A DNA stretch of 64,000 nucleotides from an uncultured Prevotellaceae bacterium (GCA_900313615.1 OMRP01000003.1:124001-188000); one strand, 5' to 3'; shown: positions 18,431 to 28,410, counted from the first letter of the stretch. Numbers and translations: made by a program. The notes: a model not told the origin generated them from the letters alone.

Positions 18431-19603
18431 ATGATTATTATGAGTGCATTAAGAAAATATCTTGACAAGATAAAACCCTCGTTCCAGCCCGATGGCAAAC
18501 TGCATGCTTTCAGGAGCATTTTCGAGGGATTTGAAACGTTCCTCTACGTTCCTAATGATACGGCTAAGAGCGGCACCAATATCCACGATGCCATTGACTC
18601 CAAGCGAATCATGAGTATGGTGGTCATCGCTTTGATGCCTGCTCTGCTCTTCGGAATGTACAATATTGGTTATCAGAACTATGCTGCTGCTGGTACGTTG
18701 CAGAATGCCGGCTTTTTCAGCATTTTCTTCTATGGCTTTTTGGCGGTATTGCCTAAAATTTTGGTCAGTTATATCGTCGGTTTGGGTATTGAGTTCGCTT
18801 GGGCGCAATGGAAAGGTGAAGAGATACAAGAGGGTTATCTGGTTTCGGGTATCATCATTCCGATGATTGTCCCCGTGAATTGCCCGTTGTGGATCCTTGC
18901 TTTGGCGTGTGCCTTTGCCGTCATTTTTGCCAAAGAAATTTTTGGTGGCACTGGCATGAATATTTTCAATGTGGCATTAGTGGCCCGCGCATTCCTATTC
19001 TTCTCTTATCCGCAAAAGATGAGTGGTGACAGCGTATGGGTGTCTACCGATTCTATCTGGGGATTGGGCAATACTTTGCCTGATGGTTTCACCGCCGCCA
19101 CTCCATTGGGGCAGATTGGGCAGGGTATGGAACCGTCAAGTAGCATCTGTGACATGATTACCGGTTTTATCCCTGGTTCCATCGGTGAGACCAGTATCAT
19201 CGCCATTGCCTTGGGTGCCATCATCCTTATCACGACTGGTATCGCTTCGTGGAAAACTATCATTAGCGTGTTTGTCGGTGGAACAGTGATGGGGCTCATT
19301 TTCACTGCCACAGGCCAATCGACCATTCCTTTCTATGAGCATTTGATCCTCGGAGGCTTCGCCTTCGGTGCAGTGTTCATGGCTACCGACCCCGTAACCA
19401 GTGCACGTACGGAATGTGGAAAATACGTCTATGGATTCTTGATTGGTGCCATGGCCATCATTATCAGGGTCATGAATCCTGGTTATCCTGAAGGAATGAT
19501 GTTGGCCATCTTATTGATGAATATGTTTGCGCCTCTCATTGATTATTGCGTGGTACAACGCAATATTTCGAAGCGCATGAAACGTCTCACCTCTAATAAA
19601 TAA
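18431..19603 (+). CDS. nqrB: Na+-translocating NADH:quinone reductase subunit B
   Basis: Integral membrane subunit of the sodium pump, 390 residues with about ten hydrophobic segments. The motif DGFTAATPLG places Thr224 at the position of the threonine that carries covalently bound FMN through a phosphoester bond in the family. Riboflavin and ubiquinone-site functions are known for Vibrio NqrB. An ATG three codons in (18440, MSALRKYL) is an alternative start. The flavin transferase ApbE needed for FMN attachment is not in this window. Confidence 0.95.
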   Translation: MIIMSALRKYLDKIKPSFQPDGKLHAFRSIFEGFETFLYVPNDTAKSGTNIHDAIDSKRIMSMVVIALMPALLFGMYNIGYQNYAAAGTLQNAGFFSIFFYGFLAVLPKILVSYIVGLGIEFAWAQWKGEEIQEGYLVSGIIIPMIVPVNCPLWILALACAFAVIFAKEIFGGTGMNIFNVALVARAFLFFSYPQKMSGDSVWVSTDSIWGLGNTLPDGFTAATPLGQIGQGMEPSSSICDMITGFIPGSIGETSIIAIALGAIILITTGIASWKTIISVFVGGTVMGLIFTATGQSTIPFYEHLILGGFAFGAVFMATDPVTSARTECGKYVYGFLIGAMAIIIRVMNPGYPEGMMLAILLMNMFAPLIDYCVVQRNISKRMKRLTSNK

Positions 19604-19610
19604 GAATGTC

Positions 19611-20318
19611 ATGAAACTGAACACCAATTCCAATACATACACGATTGTCTATTCCATGGTCATCGTGGTAGTCGTGGCTTTCTTGTTGGCATTTGTTTTC
19701 CAAGCACTGAAAAGCAAACAAGACGCCAATGTGGCCCTTGACAAGAAGAAACAAATTCTCTATTCTCTGAACATTCGGGGGTTGGACGATGCCCAATCGG
19801 CTGAGACATACAAGAAGACCGTTCTTAGTGACAATGTGGTGAACCTTGATGGTACACTCCAACCATTCGACGCAAAAGATAATGAGAGCACGGCTTTTAA
19901 GTTCAATAGTTCCGACTTCAAGAGTGACCGCCTAGCCCTGTACATCTGTGAGGTGGAAGGCCAGCGCAAATATGTGATTCCCGTCTATGGCATGGGCCTT
20001 TGGGGGCCCATCAATGGTTATATCGCCCTCAATGATGACAAACAGACCGTCTATGGTGCTTATTTCAACCATGAAGGAGAAACTGCTGGTTTGGGAGCAG
20101 AAATCAAGGATGATGCCAGTTGGCAAGCCAAGTTTGTGGGTAAGAAACTGTTTGCTGGCGATAGTCAGGAAATAGCCCTCGCCGTGAAGAAGAATGTGGA
20201 CAATGAAGATACACAGGTTGACGCCGTAACGGGTGCTACCCTTACTTCCGATGGCGTGAGTGCCATGCTTCATGATTGTCTTGGCAAATACATAAAATTC
20301 CTTCAATCAAAAGAATAA
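19611..20318 (+). CDS. nqrC: Na+-translocating NADH:quinone reductase subunit C
   Basis: 235 residues: one N-terminal membrane helix (about 13-33) and a periplasmic flavin domain. The FMN-attachment motif is DAVTGATLTSDG at 204-215, with Thr210 in the position of the flavinylated threonine of the family (S/TGAT). Its stop codon TAA (20316-20318) overlaps the Shine-Dalgarno of nqrD, which suggests coupled translation. Confidence 0.95.
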   Translation: MKLNTNSNTYTIVYSMVIVVVVAFLLAFVFQALKSKQDANVALDKKKQILYSLNIRGLDDAQSAETYKKTVLSDNVVNLDGTLQPFDAKDNESTAFKFNSSDFKSDRLALYICEVEGQRKYVIPVYGMGLWGPINGYIALNDDKQTVYGAYFNHEGETAGLGAEIKDDASWQAKFVGKKLFAGDSQEIALAVKKNVDNEDTQVDAVTGATLTSDGVSAMLHDCLGKYIKFLQSKE

Positions 20319-20322
20319 GGAG
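20317..20322 (+). promoter_or_regulatory. Shine-Dalgarno of nqrD
   Basis: AAGGAG lies 8 bases before the nqrD ATG and overlaps the nqrC stop codon. Most genes in this window have no such sequence. Confidence 0.7.
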
Positions 20323-20330
20323 AATCGAAT

Positions 20331-20957
20331 ATGAGCAAATTGTTTTCAAAACAAAATAAAGAGGCTTTAGGCAATCCGCTGAACCTCGACCATCCTATAC
20401 TTGTGCAGGTGTTGGGTATTTGTTCTGCCTTGGCAGTCACGTCCCAACTCAAACCCGCCATTGTCATGGGCTTGGCGGTGACGATTATCACGGCCTTCGC
20501 CAATGTCATTATCTCTCTCTTGCGGAAAACCATTCCCAACCGCATCCGTATCATTGTGCAGTTGGTGGTCGTGGCCGCTTTGGTAACCATCGTTAGTCAA
20601 ATACTTAAGGCGTTTGCTTACGATGTGAGTGTGCAACTCTCCGTGTATGTGGGATTGATTATCACCAACTGTATTCTTATGGGACGTCTGGAAGCTTTCG
20701 CCATGATGAACAAGCCTTGGCCCAGTTTCCTCGATGGCATAGGCAATGGTTTGGGCTATGCAATGGTGCTTATTGTCGTGGCTGCAGTGCGTGAACTGCT
20801 TGGACGCGGCACATTGCTTGGTCTAACCATTATCCCACAGAGTTTCTATGGTTGTGGCTACATGAACAATGGTATGATGACCATGCCTGCCATGGCGCTC
20901 ATATTGCTTGGTTGCGTTATTTGGATTCACAGGGCTTATTTTTATAAGGAGAAGTAA
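20331..20957 (+). CDS. nqrD: Na+-translocating NADH:quinone reductase subunit D
   Basis: 208-residue membrane subunit with six hydrophobic helices, homologous to NqrE and to RnfE/RnfA. The NqrD/NqrE pair holds the intramembrane iron centre between conserved half-helices; a cysteine is present in [13 protein letters not shown] (helix 4) and one near the N-terminal [10 protein letters not shown], the two family positions. It starts 12 bases after nqrC and is preceded by AAGGAG. Confidence 0.95.
   Translation: MSKLFSKQNKEALGNPLNLDHPILVQVLGICSALAVTSQLKPAIVMGLAVTIITAFANVIISLLRKTIPNRIRIIVQLVVVAALVTIVSQILKAFAYDVSVQLSVYVGLIITNCILMGRLEAFAMMNKPWPSFLDGIGNGLGYAMVLIVVAAVRELLGRGTLLGLTIIPQSFYGCGYMNNGMMTMPAMALILLGCVIWIHRAYFYKEK
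20946..20951 (+). promoter_or_regulatory. Shine-Dalgarno of nqrE
   Basis: AAGGAG inside the last codons of nqrD, 8 bases before the nqrE ATG at 20960. Confidence 0.7.
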
Positions 20958-20959
20958 TT

Positions 20960-21586
20960 ATGGATCATCTAATTAGTTTGTTTTTCCGGTCGATATTTGT
21001 CGACAACATGATATTCGCGTTCTTCCTTGGCATGTGTTCGTACCTAGCCGTTTCGAAGAGCGTCAAGACCTCGTTCGGACTTGGACTGGCTGTCACTTTT
21101 GTGCTGTTGGTTACTGTTCCCGTCGACTATCTGCTCCAGACCAAAGTGCTAGGCCCTGATTGTCTTATTGAGGGCGTAGACCTGTCGTATCTGAGTTTCA
21201 TTCTTTTCATCGCTGTCATTGCGGGCATCGTGCAATTGGTGGAGATGACCGTTGAGAAATATTCTCCGTCGCTTTATGCCGCATTGGGCATTTTCCTACC
21301 GCTCATCGCTGTTAACTGCGCCATCATGGGTGCATCGCTGTTCATGCAGCAACGTATCAACCTCGACCCCTCAAGCACCCAATATATAGGTAGCTTGCTC
21401 GATGCCATCGTTTACGCTTTGGGTAGCGGTATTGGTTGGACCCTCGCTATCGTGTCGATGGGCGCCATACGTGAGAAAATGCAATACAGTGACGTGCCAG
21501 AACCATTGAAAGGTCTGGGTATCACTTTTATTACAGTAGGTCTCATGGCCATGGCCATGATGTGTTTTTCTGGTCTTAAAATATAA
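20960..21586 (+). CDS. nqrE: Na+-translocating NADH:quinone reductase subunit E
   Basis: 208-residue membrane subunit, inverted-topology relative of NqrD (both 208 residues here). Six helices; family cysteines appear in [12 protein letters not shown] near the N terminus and in [13 protein letters not shown] in the fourth helix, the pair that binds the iron centre together with NqrD. It follows nqrD by 2 bases. Confidence 0.95.
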   Translation: MDHLISLFFRSIFVDNMIFAFFLGMCSYLAVSKSVKTSFGLGLAVTFVLLVTVPVDYLLQTKVLGPDCLIEGVDLSYLSFILFIAVIAGIVQLVEMTVEKYSPSLYAALGIFLPLIAVNCAIMGASLFMQQRINLDPSSTQYIGSLLDAIVYALGSGIGWTLAIVSMGAIREKMQYSDVPEPLKGLGITFITVGLMAMAMMCFSGLKI

Positions 21587-21587
21587 T

Positions 21588-21593
21588 AAGGAG
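21588..21593 (+). promoter_or_regulatory. Shine-Dalgarno of nqrF
   Basis: AAGGAG 8 bases before the nqrF ATG at 21602. Spacing is identical to that at nqrD and nqrE. Confidence 0.7.
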
Positions 21594-21601
21594 CAGTTAC
21601 T

Positions 21602-22870
21602 ATGTTACAGTTTATCATAACAAGCATCGCGGTATTTCTGACCATCATCTTGTTGTTGGTCATCATCCTGTTGGTAGCCAAGAAATATCTGTCACCTAGC
21701 GGCAATGTCAATATTCTCATCAATGGTGATAAGACGATTTCCGTAGCGCAAGGTAGCAGCCTTATGACTACGCTCAATGAGAATGGCATCTTTTTGCCTT
21801 CTGCTTGTGGCGGTAAGGCTTCATGTGGACAATGTAAAGTGCAAGTGCTTGAGGGTGGGGGAGAGATTCTTGATTCCGAGCGTCCTCATTTCACACGTAA
21901 GCAGATAAAAGAGCATTGGCGCTTGGGATGCCAATGCAAAGTAAAGGGTGACTTGAAAATCAAGGTGCCCGAGAGTGTGATGGGTGTCAAGGAATGGGAA
22001 TGTACGGTCATTTCCAACAAGAATGTCTCGAGTTTCATCAAGGAATTTATCGTGGCATTGCCTCCAGGAGAGCATATGGACTTTGTCCCTGGTTCCTATG
22101 CCCAGATTAAGATTCCCGCTTACGACTGCATTGACTACGATAAGGATTTTGATAAAGATGATATTGGTCCTGATTATCTGCCCTCATGGGAGAGATTCAA
22201 CATCTTCTCACTTAAGGCTCATAATCCCGAAGACACCATCCGTGCCTATTCCATGGCCAACTATCCTGCGGAGGGCGACCGTATCACCCTGACTGTCCGT
22301 ATAGCCACAACACCGTTCAAACCAAAACCGGAAGTGGGATTCCAGGATGTACCCACGGGTATCGCCTCCTCTTACATCTTCTCGCGTAAACCCGGCGACA
22401 AGGTGATTATGAGTGGCCCTTATGGTGATTTCCATCCTATCTTCGACTCAAAGAAAGAGATGATTTGGGTTGGTGGTGGTGCCGGTATGGCTCCTCTTCG
22501 TGCACAGATTATGCACATGACCAAGACGTTGAACACTCGTGACCGTGAGATGCACTTCTTCTATGGTGCACGCGCATTGGTGGAAGCCTTCTTCGTGGAG
22601 GACTTCCTGGAACTGGAGACGGAATTCCCCAACTTCCATTTCCACCTGGCACTCGACCGTCCTGATCCAGCTGCTGATGAAGCTGGTGTTAAATATACCG
22701 CTGGATTCGTACATCAAGTAATGTATGAGACCTATCTGAAGGACCATGAGGCTCCAGAGGATATAGAGTACTACATGTGTGGTCCTGGTCCCATGTCGAA
22801 AGCTGTCCAGGGAATGCTCGATTCTTTGGGCGTTGACCCGGAAAGCATCATGTTCGACAACTTCGGATAG
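21602..22870 (+). CDS. nqrF: Na+-translocating NADH:quinone reductase subunit F (NADH dehydrogenase)
   Basis: 422-residue electron-entry subunit. It has one N-terminal membrane helix (about 3-26) and a [2Fe-2S] domain with Cys69, Cys75, Cys78 and Cys110 in the family spacing C-x5-C-x2-C-x31-C. A ferredoxin-reductase-type FAD domain (RAYSMANYP near 215) and an NADH domain (WVGGGAGMAPLRAQI and the terminal YYMCGPGPMSKAV) follow. Electrons pass from NADH through FAD and the cluster to the other subunits. Last gene of the operon, followed by a strong terminator. Confidence 0.96.
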   Translation: MLQFIITSIAVFLTIILLLVIILLVAKKYLSPSGNVNILINGDKTISVAQGSSLMTTLNENGIFLPSACGGKASCGQCKVQVLEGGGEILDSERPHFTRKQIKEHWRLGCQCKVKGDLKIKVPESVMGVKEWECTVISNKNVSSFIKEFIVALPPGEHMDFVPGSYAQIKIPAYDCIDYDKDFDKDDIGPDYLPSWERFNIFSLKAHNPEDTIRAYSMANYPAEGDRITLTVRIATTPFKPKPEVGFQDVPTGIASSYIFSRKPGDKVIMSGPYGDFHPIFDSKKEMIWVGGGAGMAPLRAQIMHMTKTLNTRDREMHFFYGARALVEAFFVEDFLELETEFPNFHFHLALDRPDPAADEAGVKYTAGFVHQVMYETYLKDHEAPEDIEYYMCGPGPMSKAVQGMLDSLGVDPESIMFDNFG

Positions 22871-22926
22871 AAGGATTGGAAGGAAAAAATAGGAGGTAAG
22901 ATGTAATTCCCCACTTCCAAGATTAT

Positions 22927-22958
22927 AAAGAGGGTGTGCCAATTGACACACCCTCTTT
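22927..22958. terminator. Bidirectional terminator between nqrF and malic enzyme
   Basis: A perfect 12-base-pair stem (AAAGAGGGTGTG, 22927-22938, with its complement at 22947-22958) and an 8-base loop. It is flanked by A-rich sequence on the left and T-rich on the right, so it can serve both convergent genes. Confidence 0.85.
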
Positions 22959-22980
22959 ATATTATACAATTTTGTGACTA

Positions 22981-25272
22981 TTACCAGATATTGCGTTTTA
23001 TCTTCTCAACATAAGCGTCGATTACCGCTACGGAAATAATATTCACTACGTCACGCACAGAACTGCCAAAGTCGGTGAAATGAATGGGTTTGTTCAATCC
23101 CATCTGGATGGGACCAATAATCTCCACATCCGTATTCATCGCTTGAAGCATCTTGTAAGAGGAACGCGCGCTGGTAAGGTTGGGGAAAATGAGCGTGTTT
23201 ACGTCAAGTCCCTTGAGTCTCGTGAACGGGAACAATCTGTCGCGCTGTTCCTTGTCGAGTGCGAAACCAATCTGTATCTCGCCATCAATGGCCAAATCGG
23301 GATACATCTCCTGCAAGGTGGCGACAGCCTTTCTTACCTTACGCGAACCTTCTGAGGTGTCGGAACCGAAATTGGAATGGCTGACCATTGCAATATGGGG
23401 CTTTTCGTTGAAGAATCGTACGGCCTTGGTGCTCAGTCGTGCCAAATCGACCAATTCCTCAGTGTTGGGGCTGTTGTTGATGAGCGTATCAGCTATGTAC
23501 AAGGCGCCTCGTGGTGAGTTGATGATGTGCATGGTACCGAAATGATTGTACTCGGGTTGAATGCCAATCACTTCTTTGGCCACCTTGATCGTGTTGGAAT
23601 ACTTGGTGTAAAGTCCAGTGATAAAGGCATCGGCCTCACCCGTCTCCACCATCATCATACCAAAGTAGTTACGTTCGAACATTTTGTCGTTGGCTTCTTC
23701 GAAGGTATAGCCGTCGCGCTGCCGTTTTTCCGTCAAGATGCGTGCGTAACGCTCGCGACGTTCTGCCTCTCGGTCATGCCGGAGATTAACTATTTCTATG
23801 CCATCGAGACTCAGCTCCAACTCATTGGCGAGTTTCATAATGCGTTCATCGTTGCCCAACAGGATGGGATAGCAGATACCTTCAGCCTTGGCTTGTACGG
23901 CTGCTCGCAGCATCGTTGGGTGTATTCCTTCCGCAAAGACCACGCGTTGTGGATGGTGTCGCGCCGTGTCGTAAAGCTTTTGGGTAAGTTTGGTCTCCTG
24001 ACCAAGCATTTCACGCAGTCGGTTCTTGTAATCTTCCCAGTCGTTGATAGGTGTACGAGCCACACCGCTTTTGATGGCTGCTTTTGCCACTGCTGCTGAC
24101 ACTTCGGTGATGAGACGCGGGTCAACGGGTTTGGGGATGAAATAAGAGGGACCGAATGTCAAGTTGTTTACATGGTAAACGTCGTTCACCACATCGGGAA
24201 CAGGTTGCTTGGCCAGGTCGGCAATGGCATATACTGCCGCTAGTTTCATTTCTTCGTTGATGGCACGGGCATGTACGTCTAGGGCTCCACGGAAAATGTA
24301 GGGAAAACCTATAACGTTATTGATTTGGTTGGGATAGTCAGAACGTCCCGTCGACATCAACACATCGGGGCGTGATGCCATGGCATCTTCATAAGAAATC
24401 TCAGGTACAGGATTGGCCAGGGCAAATACGATGGGGTTGGGGGCCATGGAACGAACCATGTCTTGTGAAAGAATATTTCCTTTCGACAGTCCCACAAACA
24501 CGTCGGCTCCTTTCATGGCTTCCTCGAGGGTGTGCACGTTTGTACGGTCTGTGGCAAAGAATTTTTTCTGCTCGTTCAGGTCTTTGCGTTCTTTGCTGAT
24601 AACACCTTTGGAGTCGAGCATCAAGATATTCTCTTTCTTCGCGCCAATGGCCATGTAAAGCTTGGTGCATGAAATGGCGGCGGCACCGGCACCATTGACC
24701 ACAATATGAACGTCTGCAATATTCTTACCTGCCACTTCCAATGCGTTTTTCAGTCCGGCAGCAGAGATAATAGCCGTACCATGCTGGTCGTCATGCATAA
24801 CGGGAATGTCGAGCGTTTTCTTCAGTCGTTCTTCAATGTAAAAACACTCAGGAGCCTTGATGTCTTCCAAGTTGATGCCGCCGAACGTGGGAGCGATACG
24901 TTCCACCGCCTCGCAGAATTTTTCGGGATCTTTCTCTGCCACTTCGATGTCGAAAACATCAATGCCGCCATAGATTTTGAAAAGTAGTCCTTTTCCTTCC
25001 ATCACTGGTTTGCCGCTCATGGCACCGATGTCGCCCAAACCAAGCACCGCTGTGCCATTGGAGATGACAGCCACCAGGTTGCCTTTATCGGTATATTGAT
25101 AAACGCTATCGGGGTTGTCTTGAATTTCCAGACATGGATAAGCCACTCCTGGGGAATAAGCCAGTGACAAATCAGTTTGTGTGCGGTAAGGTTTTGTTGG
25201 CTTTACCTCAATTTTTCCTGGACGACCACTCTGGTGGTATGCAAGGGCTGCTTCTTTCGTAATCTTTACCAT
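22981..25272 (-). CDS. maeB: NADP-type malic enzyme with C-terminal phosphotransacetylase-like domain
   Basis: 763 residues, the size of E. coli MaeB (759). The N-terminal malic domain ([30 protein letters not shown]-type segment, DDQHGTAI near 162) and the NAD(P)-binding domain (NGAGAAAIS) catalyse oxidative decarboxylation of malate to pyruvate. Residues from about 425 onward form a phosphotransacetylase-like (PTA_PTB) domain, which in the family has no transferase activity but mediates allosteric control by acetyl-CoA. It supplies pyruvate and reducing power. It is transcribed away from the TetR gene, with a 135-base divergent region between. Confidence 0.94.
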   Translation of the reverse strand: MVKITKEAALAYHQSGRPGKIEVKPTKPYRTQTDLSLAYSPGVAYPCLEIQDNPDSVYQYTDKGNLVAVISNGTAVLGLGDIGAMSGKPVMEGKGLLFKIYGGIDVFDIEVAEKDPEKFCEAVERIAPTFGGINLEDIKAPECFYIEERLKKTLDIPVMHDDQHGTAIISAAGLKNALEVAGKNIADVHIVVNGAGAAAISCTKLYMAIGAKKENILMLDSKGVISKERKDLNEQKKFFATDRTNVHTLEEAMKGADVFVGLSKGNILSQDMVRSMAPNPIVFALANPVPEISYEDAMASRPDVLMSTGRSDYPNQINNVIGFPYIFRGALDVHARAINEEMKLAAVYAIADLAKQPVPDVVNDVYHVNNLTFGPSYFIPKPVDPRLITEVSAAVAKAAIKSGVARTPINDWEDYKNRLREMLGQETKLTQKLYDTARHHPQRVVFAEGIHPTMLRAAVQAKAEGICYPILLGNDERIMKLANELELSLDGIEIVNLRHDREAERRERYARILTEKRQRDGYTFEEANDKMFERNYFGMMMVETGEADAFITGLYTKYSNTIKVAKEVIGIQPEYNHFGTMHIINSPRGALYIADTLINNSPNTEELVDLARLSTKAVRFFNEKPHIAMVSHSNFGSDTSEGSRKVRKAVATLQEMYPDLAIDGEIQIGFALDKEQRDRLFPFTRLKGLDVNTLIFPNLTSARSSYKMLQAMNTDVEIIGPIQMGLNKPIHFTDFGSSVRDVVNIISVAVIDAYVEKIKRNIW

Positions 25273-25330
25273 TGTGTACTATTTAAGTTATCAGTTGTTA
25301 TGATATTCCATATTTTTAAAAATGTGCTTG

Positions 25331-25338
25331 CAAAATTA
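25331..25338 (-). promoter_or_regulatory. -7 element of the malic enzyme promoter
   Basis: On the minus strand this reads TAATTTTG, a match to TAnnTTTG, giving a predicted start near 25325 and a leader of about 50 bases. The -33 region is T-rich without an exact TTTG. Confidence 0.55.
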
Positions 25339-25380
25339 CTAAAAACACGTTAAAAAACTATCTATTTAGAAAAAAAAACG

Positions 25381-25388
25381 TACATTTG
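25381..25388 (+). promoter_or_regulatory. -7 element of the TetR-family gene promoter
   Basis: TACATTTG fits TAnnTTTG and lies 19 bases before the ATG. The two divergent -7 elements are about 42 bases apart, so one bound regulator could affect both genes. I see no convincing palindromic operator. Confidence 0.5.
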
Positions 25389-25407
25389 TCCTCAGAAACA
25401 AACTATT

Positions 25408-26046
25408 ATGGATTCTATATCAAATAACACATCTAGTATTTATAGGGCATTGCTGAAAGAGAAAATTATCAGTACCGCCACCACATGTTTTCACAGTCAG
25501 GGTATCAAGGCTGTTAAGATGGACGACATTGCCCATCGACTTTCCATATCCAAGCGTACGTTGTACGAACTGTTCCACAATAAGGAAGAATTGTTACTTG
25601 CTTGTATAAAGAGTGGCCGTGAGCGCTTTACAAAGCATTTGGAAGAGTTGATGAGACAAGGAGCCAACACCATGGATGTATTTATGGATATTATTACGAC
25701 ACAAATGGATGATACGCACCGTATCAATCCGTTATTTTTCGCTGAAATGGATAAGTATCCTTCCGTAGTGAACTATCTTGAAAAAACACGTGCAGAACAA
25801 CATGCCAATTCTCAAGAGTTTTTTATAAAAGGGGTGAAAGAGGGCTATTTCCGCGACGACGTCAATTTTGATATCGTATTGGAAATTAGTAATTCATGCG
25901 TGGAGCATGTCATGAAGAGTGCCATGTATGACCGTTTCCCGCTATACGAGATTCACCACACCGTGACAATCGTTTTTGTGCGTGGCTTATGCACCGAGAA
26001 GGGGGTGAAATGTATAGATGACACGTTGAGGCGTGTTGAGAAATGA
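25408..26046 (+). CDS. TetR/AcrR-family transcriptional regulator
   Basis: 212 residues. The N-terminal 60 form the TetR DNA-binding domain: helix pattern IISTATTCFHSQGIKAVKM, then the helix-turn-helix MDDIAHRLSISKRTLYELF with the typical KEELL following (to about residue 65). The C-terminal ligand domain (70-212) is not assignable. TetR proteins usually repress neighbouring genes and often themselves; here the divergent neighbour is malic enzyme, a plausible but unproven target. It converges on the relA-like gene with 21 bases between stops. Confidence 0.85.
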   Translation: MDSISNNTSSIYRALLKEKIISTATTCFHSQGIKAVKMDDIAHRLSISKRTLYELFHNKEELLLACIKSGRERFTKHLEELMRQGANTMDVFMDIITTQMDDTHRINPLFFAEMDKYPSVVNYLEKTRAEQHANSQEFFIKGVKEGYFRDDVNFDIVLEISNSCVEHVMKSAMYDRFPLYEIHHTVTIVFVRGLCTEKGVKCIDDTLRRVEK

Positions 26047-26067
26047 GTGTTGAGTACCGAATGTTGA

Positions 26068-28269
26068 TTATAGACGTTCTATGTTTTTCACACCTTTCAC
26101 AGTACGCAATTTTTTGATAAGAGCCTCCAACTTCGAGGTATCTTCCAATTGAACGGTGAGTATGCCGCCGAACAGGCCGTCATGACTGTCGATGTTGATA
26201 GAACGCATCACAATTTTCTCTTCCTTGGAAATGATACTGGTGATGTTGTTGACAATTCCGATGTCATCGTTGCCCACCACCCGAAGGGTAATGGAATACT
26301 GTGATGAACCTTTGCCGCTCCATTTTGCCTTCACAATGCGGTAACCGAAACGCCTGCGCAACTCGGGAGCGTTGGGACAGTCTGTGCGATGAATTTTAAT
26401 GCCACCATTCACACCTACGAATCCGAAAATGGGGTCGCCGAAGATAGGATGGCAACAACGGGCGAGTTGGTAATCGAGACCTTTCAGGTCGCGGTCGATA
26501 ACAAGCACATCATCGTTCTGTTTGAGAAGTTCTTCGGTGGGATTGGAATAGTTGAATTCTTCAGCGCTGCGTGTGGGTGCCATGCCCGATGTGGCGTTCT
26601 TCTCGTTGTTGCGAATCTCGATGTATTTTTCAATCACCTCATTCACATCGAGTTTCTCTTCTGCCAACTGGCGATAGAAATCTGAAGTCTCTTTGAATCC
26701 CAACTTTTTGATGAGGTGGGAGAGGGTGCCTTCCACCAATTCCATCTTGCGGTTCTTCAGACGGCGTTCTAACATTTCTTTCGCATAAAGCCCGTCTTTC
26801 ACTTGTGTCTCTTTCAACGCAAGACGGATTTTGGCTTTGGCCCGTGATGTCTTCACGATATTCACCCACTCTCGCTTGGGTGTTTGGTTGCCAGAGGTCA
26901 TGATTTCCACCACGTCGCCACTGTGAAGTTGCTCCCGCACGGGAACAATCTTGTTGTTGATCTTGCCACCGACACATTGGTTGCCCACACGCGAATGTAT
27001 GCGGTATGCAAAATCCAGGATTGTGGCACCTTTGGGGAATCGAAGAAGGTCGCCCTTGGGGGTGAAAACGAATACCTCATCTTCGTAGAGGTCCATCTTG
27101 AATTGGTCCATCATCTGGCGACTGTCATTGCTCTCTAACGCATTGCGTATATTGTTCAGCCACTCGTCAATGTTACCATCTCCCTTGATTCCTTTATATC
27201 GCCAATGGGCGGCAAGACCTTTCTCTGCCACCTCGTCCATGCGTTCGGTACGTATCTGCACCTCTACCCATTTGTTTTCAGGACCCAACACAGTGATGTG
27301 AAGGCTCTCATAGCCATTGGTCTTGGGAACCGACAACCAATCTCGCAACCTACGTGGGTTGGGCGTGTACATGTCGGTAACAATGGAGTAAACCTGCCAA
27401 CATTGCATCTTTTCCTTTTCTACAGGTGAGTCGAGAATGATGCGGATGGCAAAGAGGTCGTAAATGCCTTCAAAACCGCATTTTTGTTTCTTCATCTTCT
27501 GCCAGATGGAATGGATGCTTTTCGTTCGTCCTTTCATGTGGAAACGAAGACCTGCTTCCATCAACTTTTTCTCAATAGGACCGATAAAACGAGCTATGTA
27601 CGCGTCACGCGACCGTTTGGTGGCATTGAGTTTTTCCTTGATCATGTAATAAGCGTCATGTTCAAGGTATTTCAGACTTAAGTCTTCCAACTCGCTTTTC
27701 AGTTTGTATAAACCCAACTTATGTGCCAAAGGAGCATAGAGAAAGGATGCCTCCTGCGACACTTTCTGTTTCATGTCCACCTCTTCTGTGTCACGTATCT
27801 GGCGCATCAAGTTAACCTGCGACGCAATCATGATGAGGATAACGCGCATGTCTTCGGCGAAAGAGAGAAGAAGATTGCGGAAATTTTCTGTGTCTGCGGC
27901 TGTGTTATGTTTATCCAACTGTCGTGTACGTTCCAAACCTTTGATAATTCGGGCAACACCATGACCGAAGCGTTGCTCTATATCTTGTTGAGACATACTC
28001 TTCGACACCAAACCTGCATTTAGCAGAATGGCGGTTACCCCTTCTTCACGAAGGCCCGTCTCTTCCACAGCAACCACGGCGGTCTGCAGGGCAGCCACGA
28101 TGGGGTTAAGACCGAAAACATCTCGTTCTATCCAACCCTGATCCATAGCATGGCTTATCACCCGCTGCACTTCTTTTTCCACCGGCCGAAGGCCAATGGC
28201 ATCACGTAGTTGGTCTCGAAGCCTGATGGTTTCTGTTATTTCATGCCTGGAAAATAAGAGCCTGTTCAT
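26068..28269 (-). CDS. relA: RelA/SpoT-family (p)ppGpp synthetase with degenerate hydrolase domain
   Basis: 733 residues with domains in the long-RSH order: HD-type region (about 25-175), synthetase (about 220-350, with PKTNGYESLH and VEVQIRT), TGS (about 390-455, VFVFTPKGDLL), helical linker, and C-terminal ACT (about 655-733, VGNDDIGIVNNI). The hydrolase metal site appears lost: the canonical LLHDVVED reads LLNAGLVS at 82-89, and the KLADRLHNMR segment reads MIASQVNLMR at 147-156. A synthetase-only RelA role is therefore more likely than a bifunctional SpoT. It would make (p)ppGpp on starved ribosomes through the TGS/ACT region. Calling it relA rests on this loss, so an alternative name such as rsh is defensible. 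Confidence 0.85.
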   Translation of the reverse strand: MNRLLFSRHEITETIRLRDQLRDAIGLRPVEKEVQRVISHAMDQGWIERDVFGLNPIVAALQTAVVAVEETGLREEGVTAILLNAGLVSKSMSQQDIEQRFGHGVARIIKGLERTRQLDKHNTAADTENFRNLLLSFAEDMRVILIMIASQVNLMRQIRDTEEVDMKQKVSQEASFLYAPLAHKLGLYKLKSELEDLSLKYLEHDAYYMIKEKLNATKRSRDAYIARFIGPIEKKLMEAGLRFHMKGRTKSIHSIWQKMKKQKCGFEGIYDLFAIRIILDSPVEKEKMQCWQVYSIVTDMYTPNPRRLRDWLSVPKTNGYESLHITVLGPENKWVEVQIRTERMDEVAEKGLAAHWRYKGIKGDGNIDEWLNNIRNALESNDSRQMMDQFKMDLYEDEVFVFTPKGDLLRFPKGATILDFAYRIHSRVGNQCVGGKINNKIVPVREQLHSGDVVEIMTSGNQTPKREWVNIVKTSRAKAKIRLALKETQVKDGLYAKEMLERRLKNRKMELVEGTLSHLIKKLGFKETSDFYRQLAEEKLDVNEVIEKYIEIRNNEKNATSGMAPTRSAEEFNYSNPTEELLKQNDDVLVIDRDLKGLDYQLARCCHPIFGDPIFGFVGVNGGIKIHRTDCPNAPELRRRFGYRIVKAKWSGKGSSQYSITLRVVGNDDIGIVNNITSIISKEEKIVMRSINIDSHDGLFGGILTVQLEDTSKLEALIKKLRTVKGVKNIERL

Positions 28270-28301
28270 GTGTGGAATTGTCTAATAATTCTAAAACAAG
28301 G

Positions 28302-28309
28302 CAAAATTA
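28302..28309 (-). promoter_or_regulatory. -7 element of the relA promoter
   Basis: Reads TAATTTTG on the minus strand; predicted leader about 25 bases. No exact -33 TTTG. Confidence 0.5.
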
Positions 28310-28352
28310 CAAATATTTCCGAGAAAACAGTTCGCTTTTCAAAAAAATGAAG

Positions 28353-28360
28353 TATCTTTG
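28353..28360 (+). promoter_or_regulatory. -7 element of the DUF4301 gene promoter
   Basis: TATCTTTG fits TAnnTTTG; predicted start near 28366, about 45 bases before the ATG. The -33 region is weak. Confidence 0.5.
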
Positions 28361-28410
28361 TGACAAATTATCATGACCAATTTTCAAACTCTTAATATCT
28401 ATCATTAACT

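Noticed and set aside
23527-24099. A 190-codon plus-strand frame opposite the malic enzyme gene
   Set aside because: Antisense shadow of a confidently assigned coding region, with Cys/His/Phe-rich composition and no signals.
25273-25407. TetR operator in the malic enzyme/TetR intergenic region
   Set aside because: A-rich near-repeats are present, but no palindrome of the length and symmetry expected for a TetR site.
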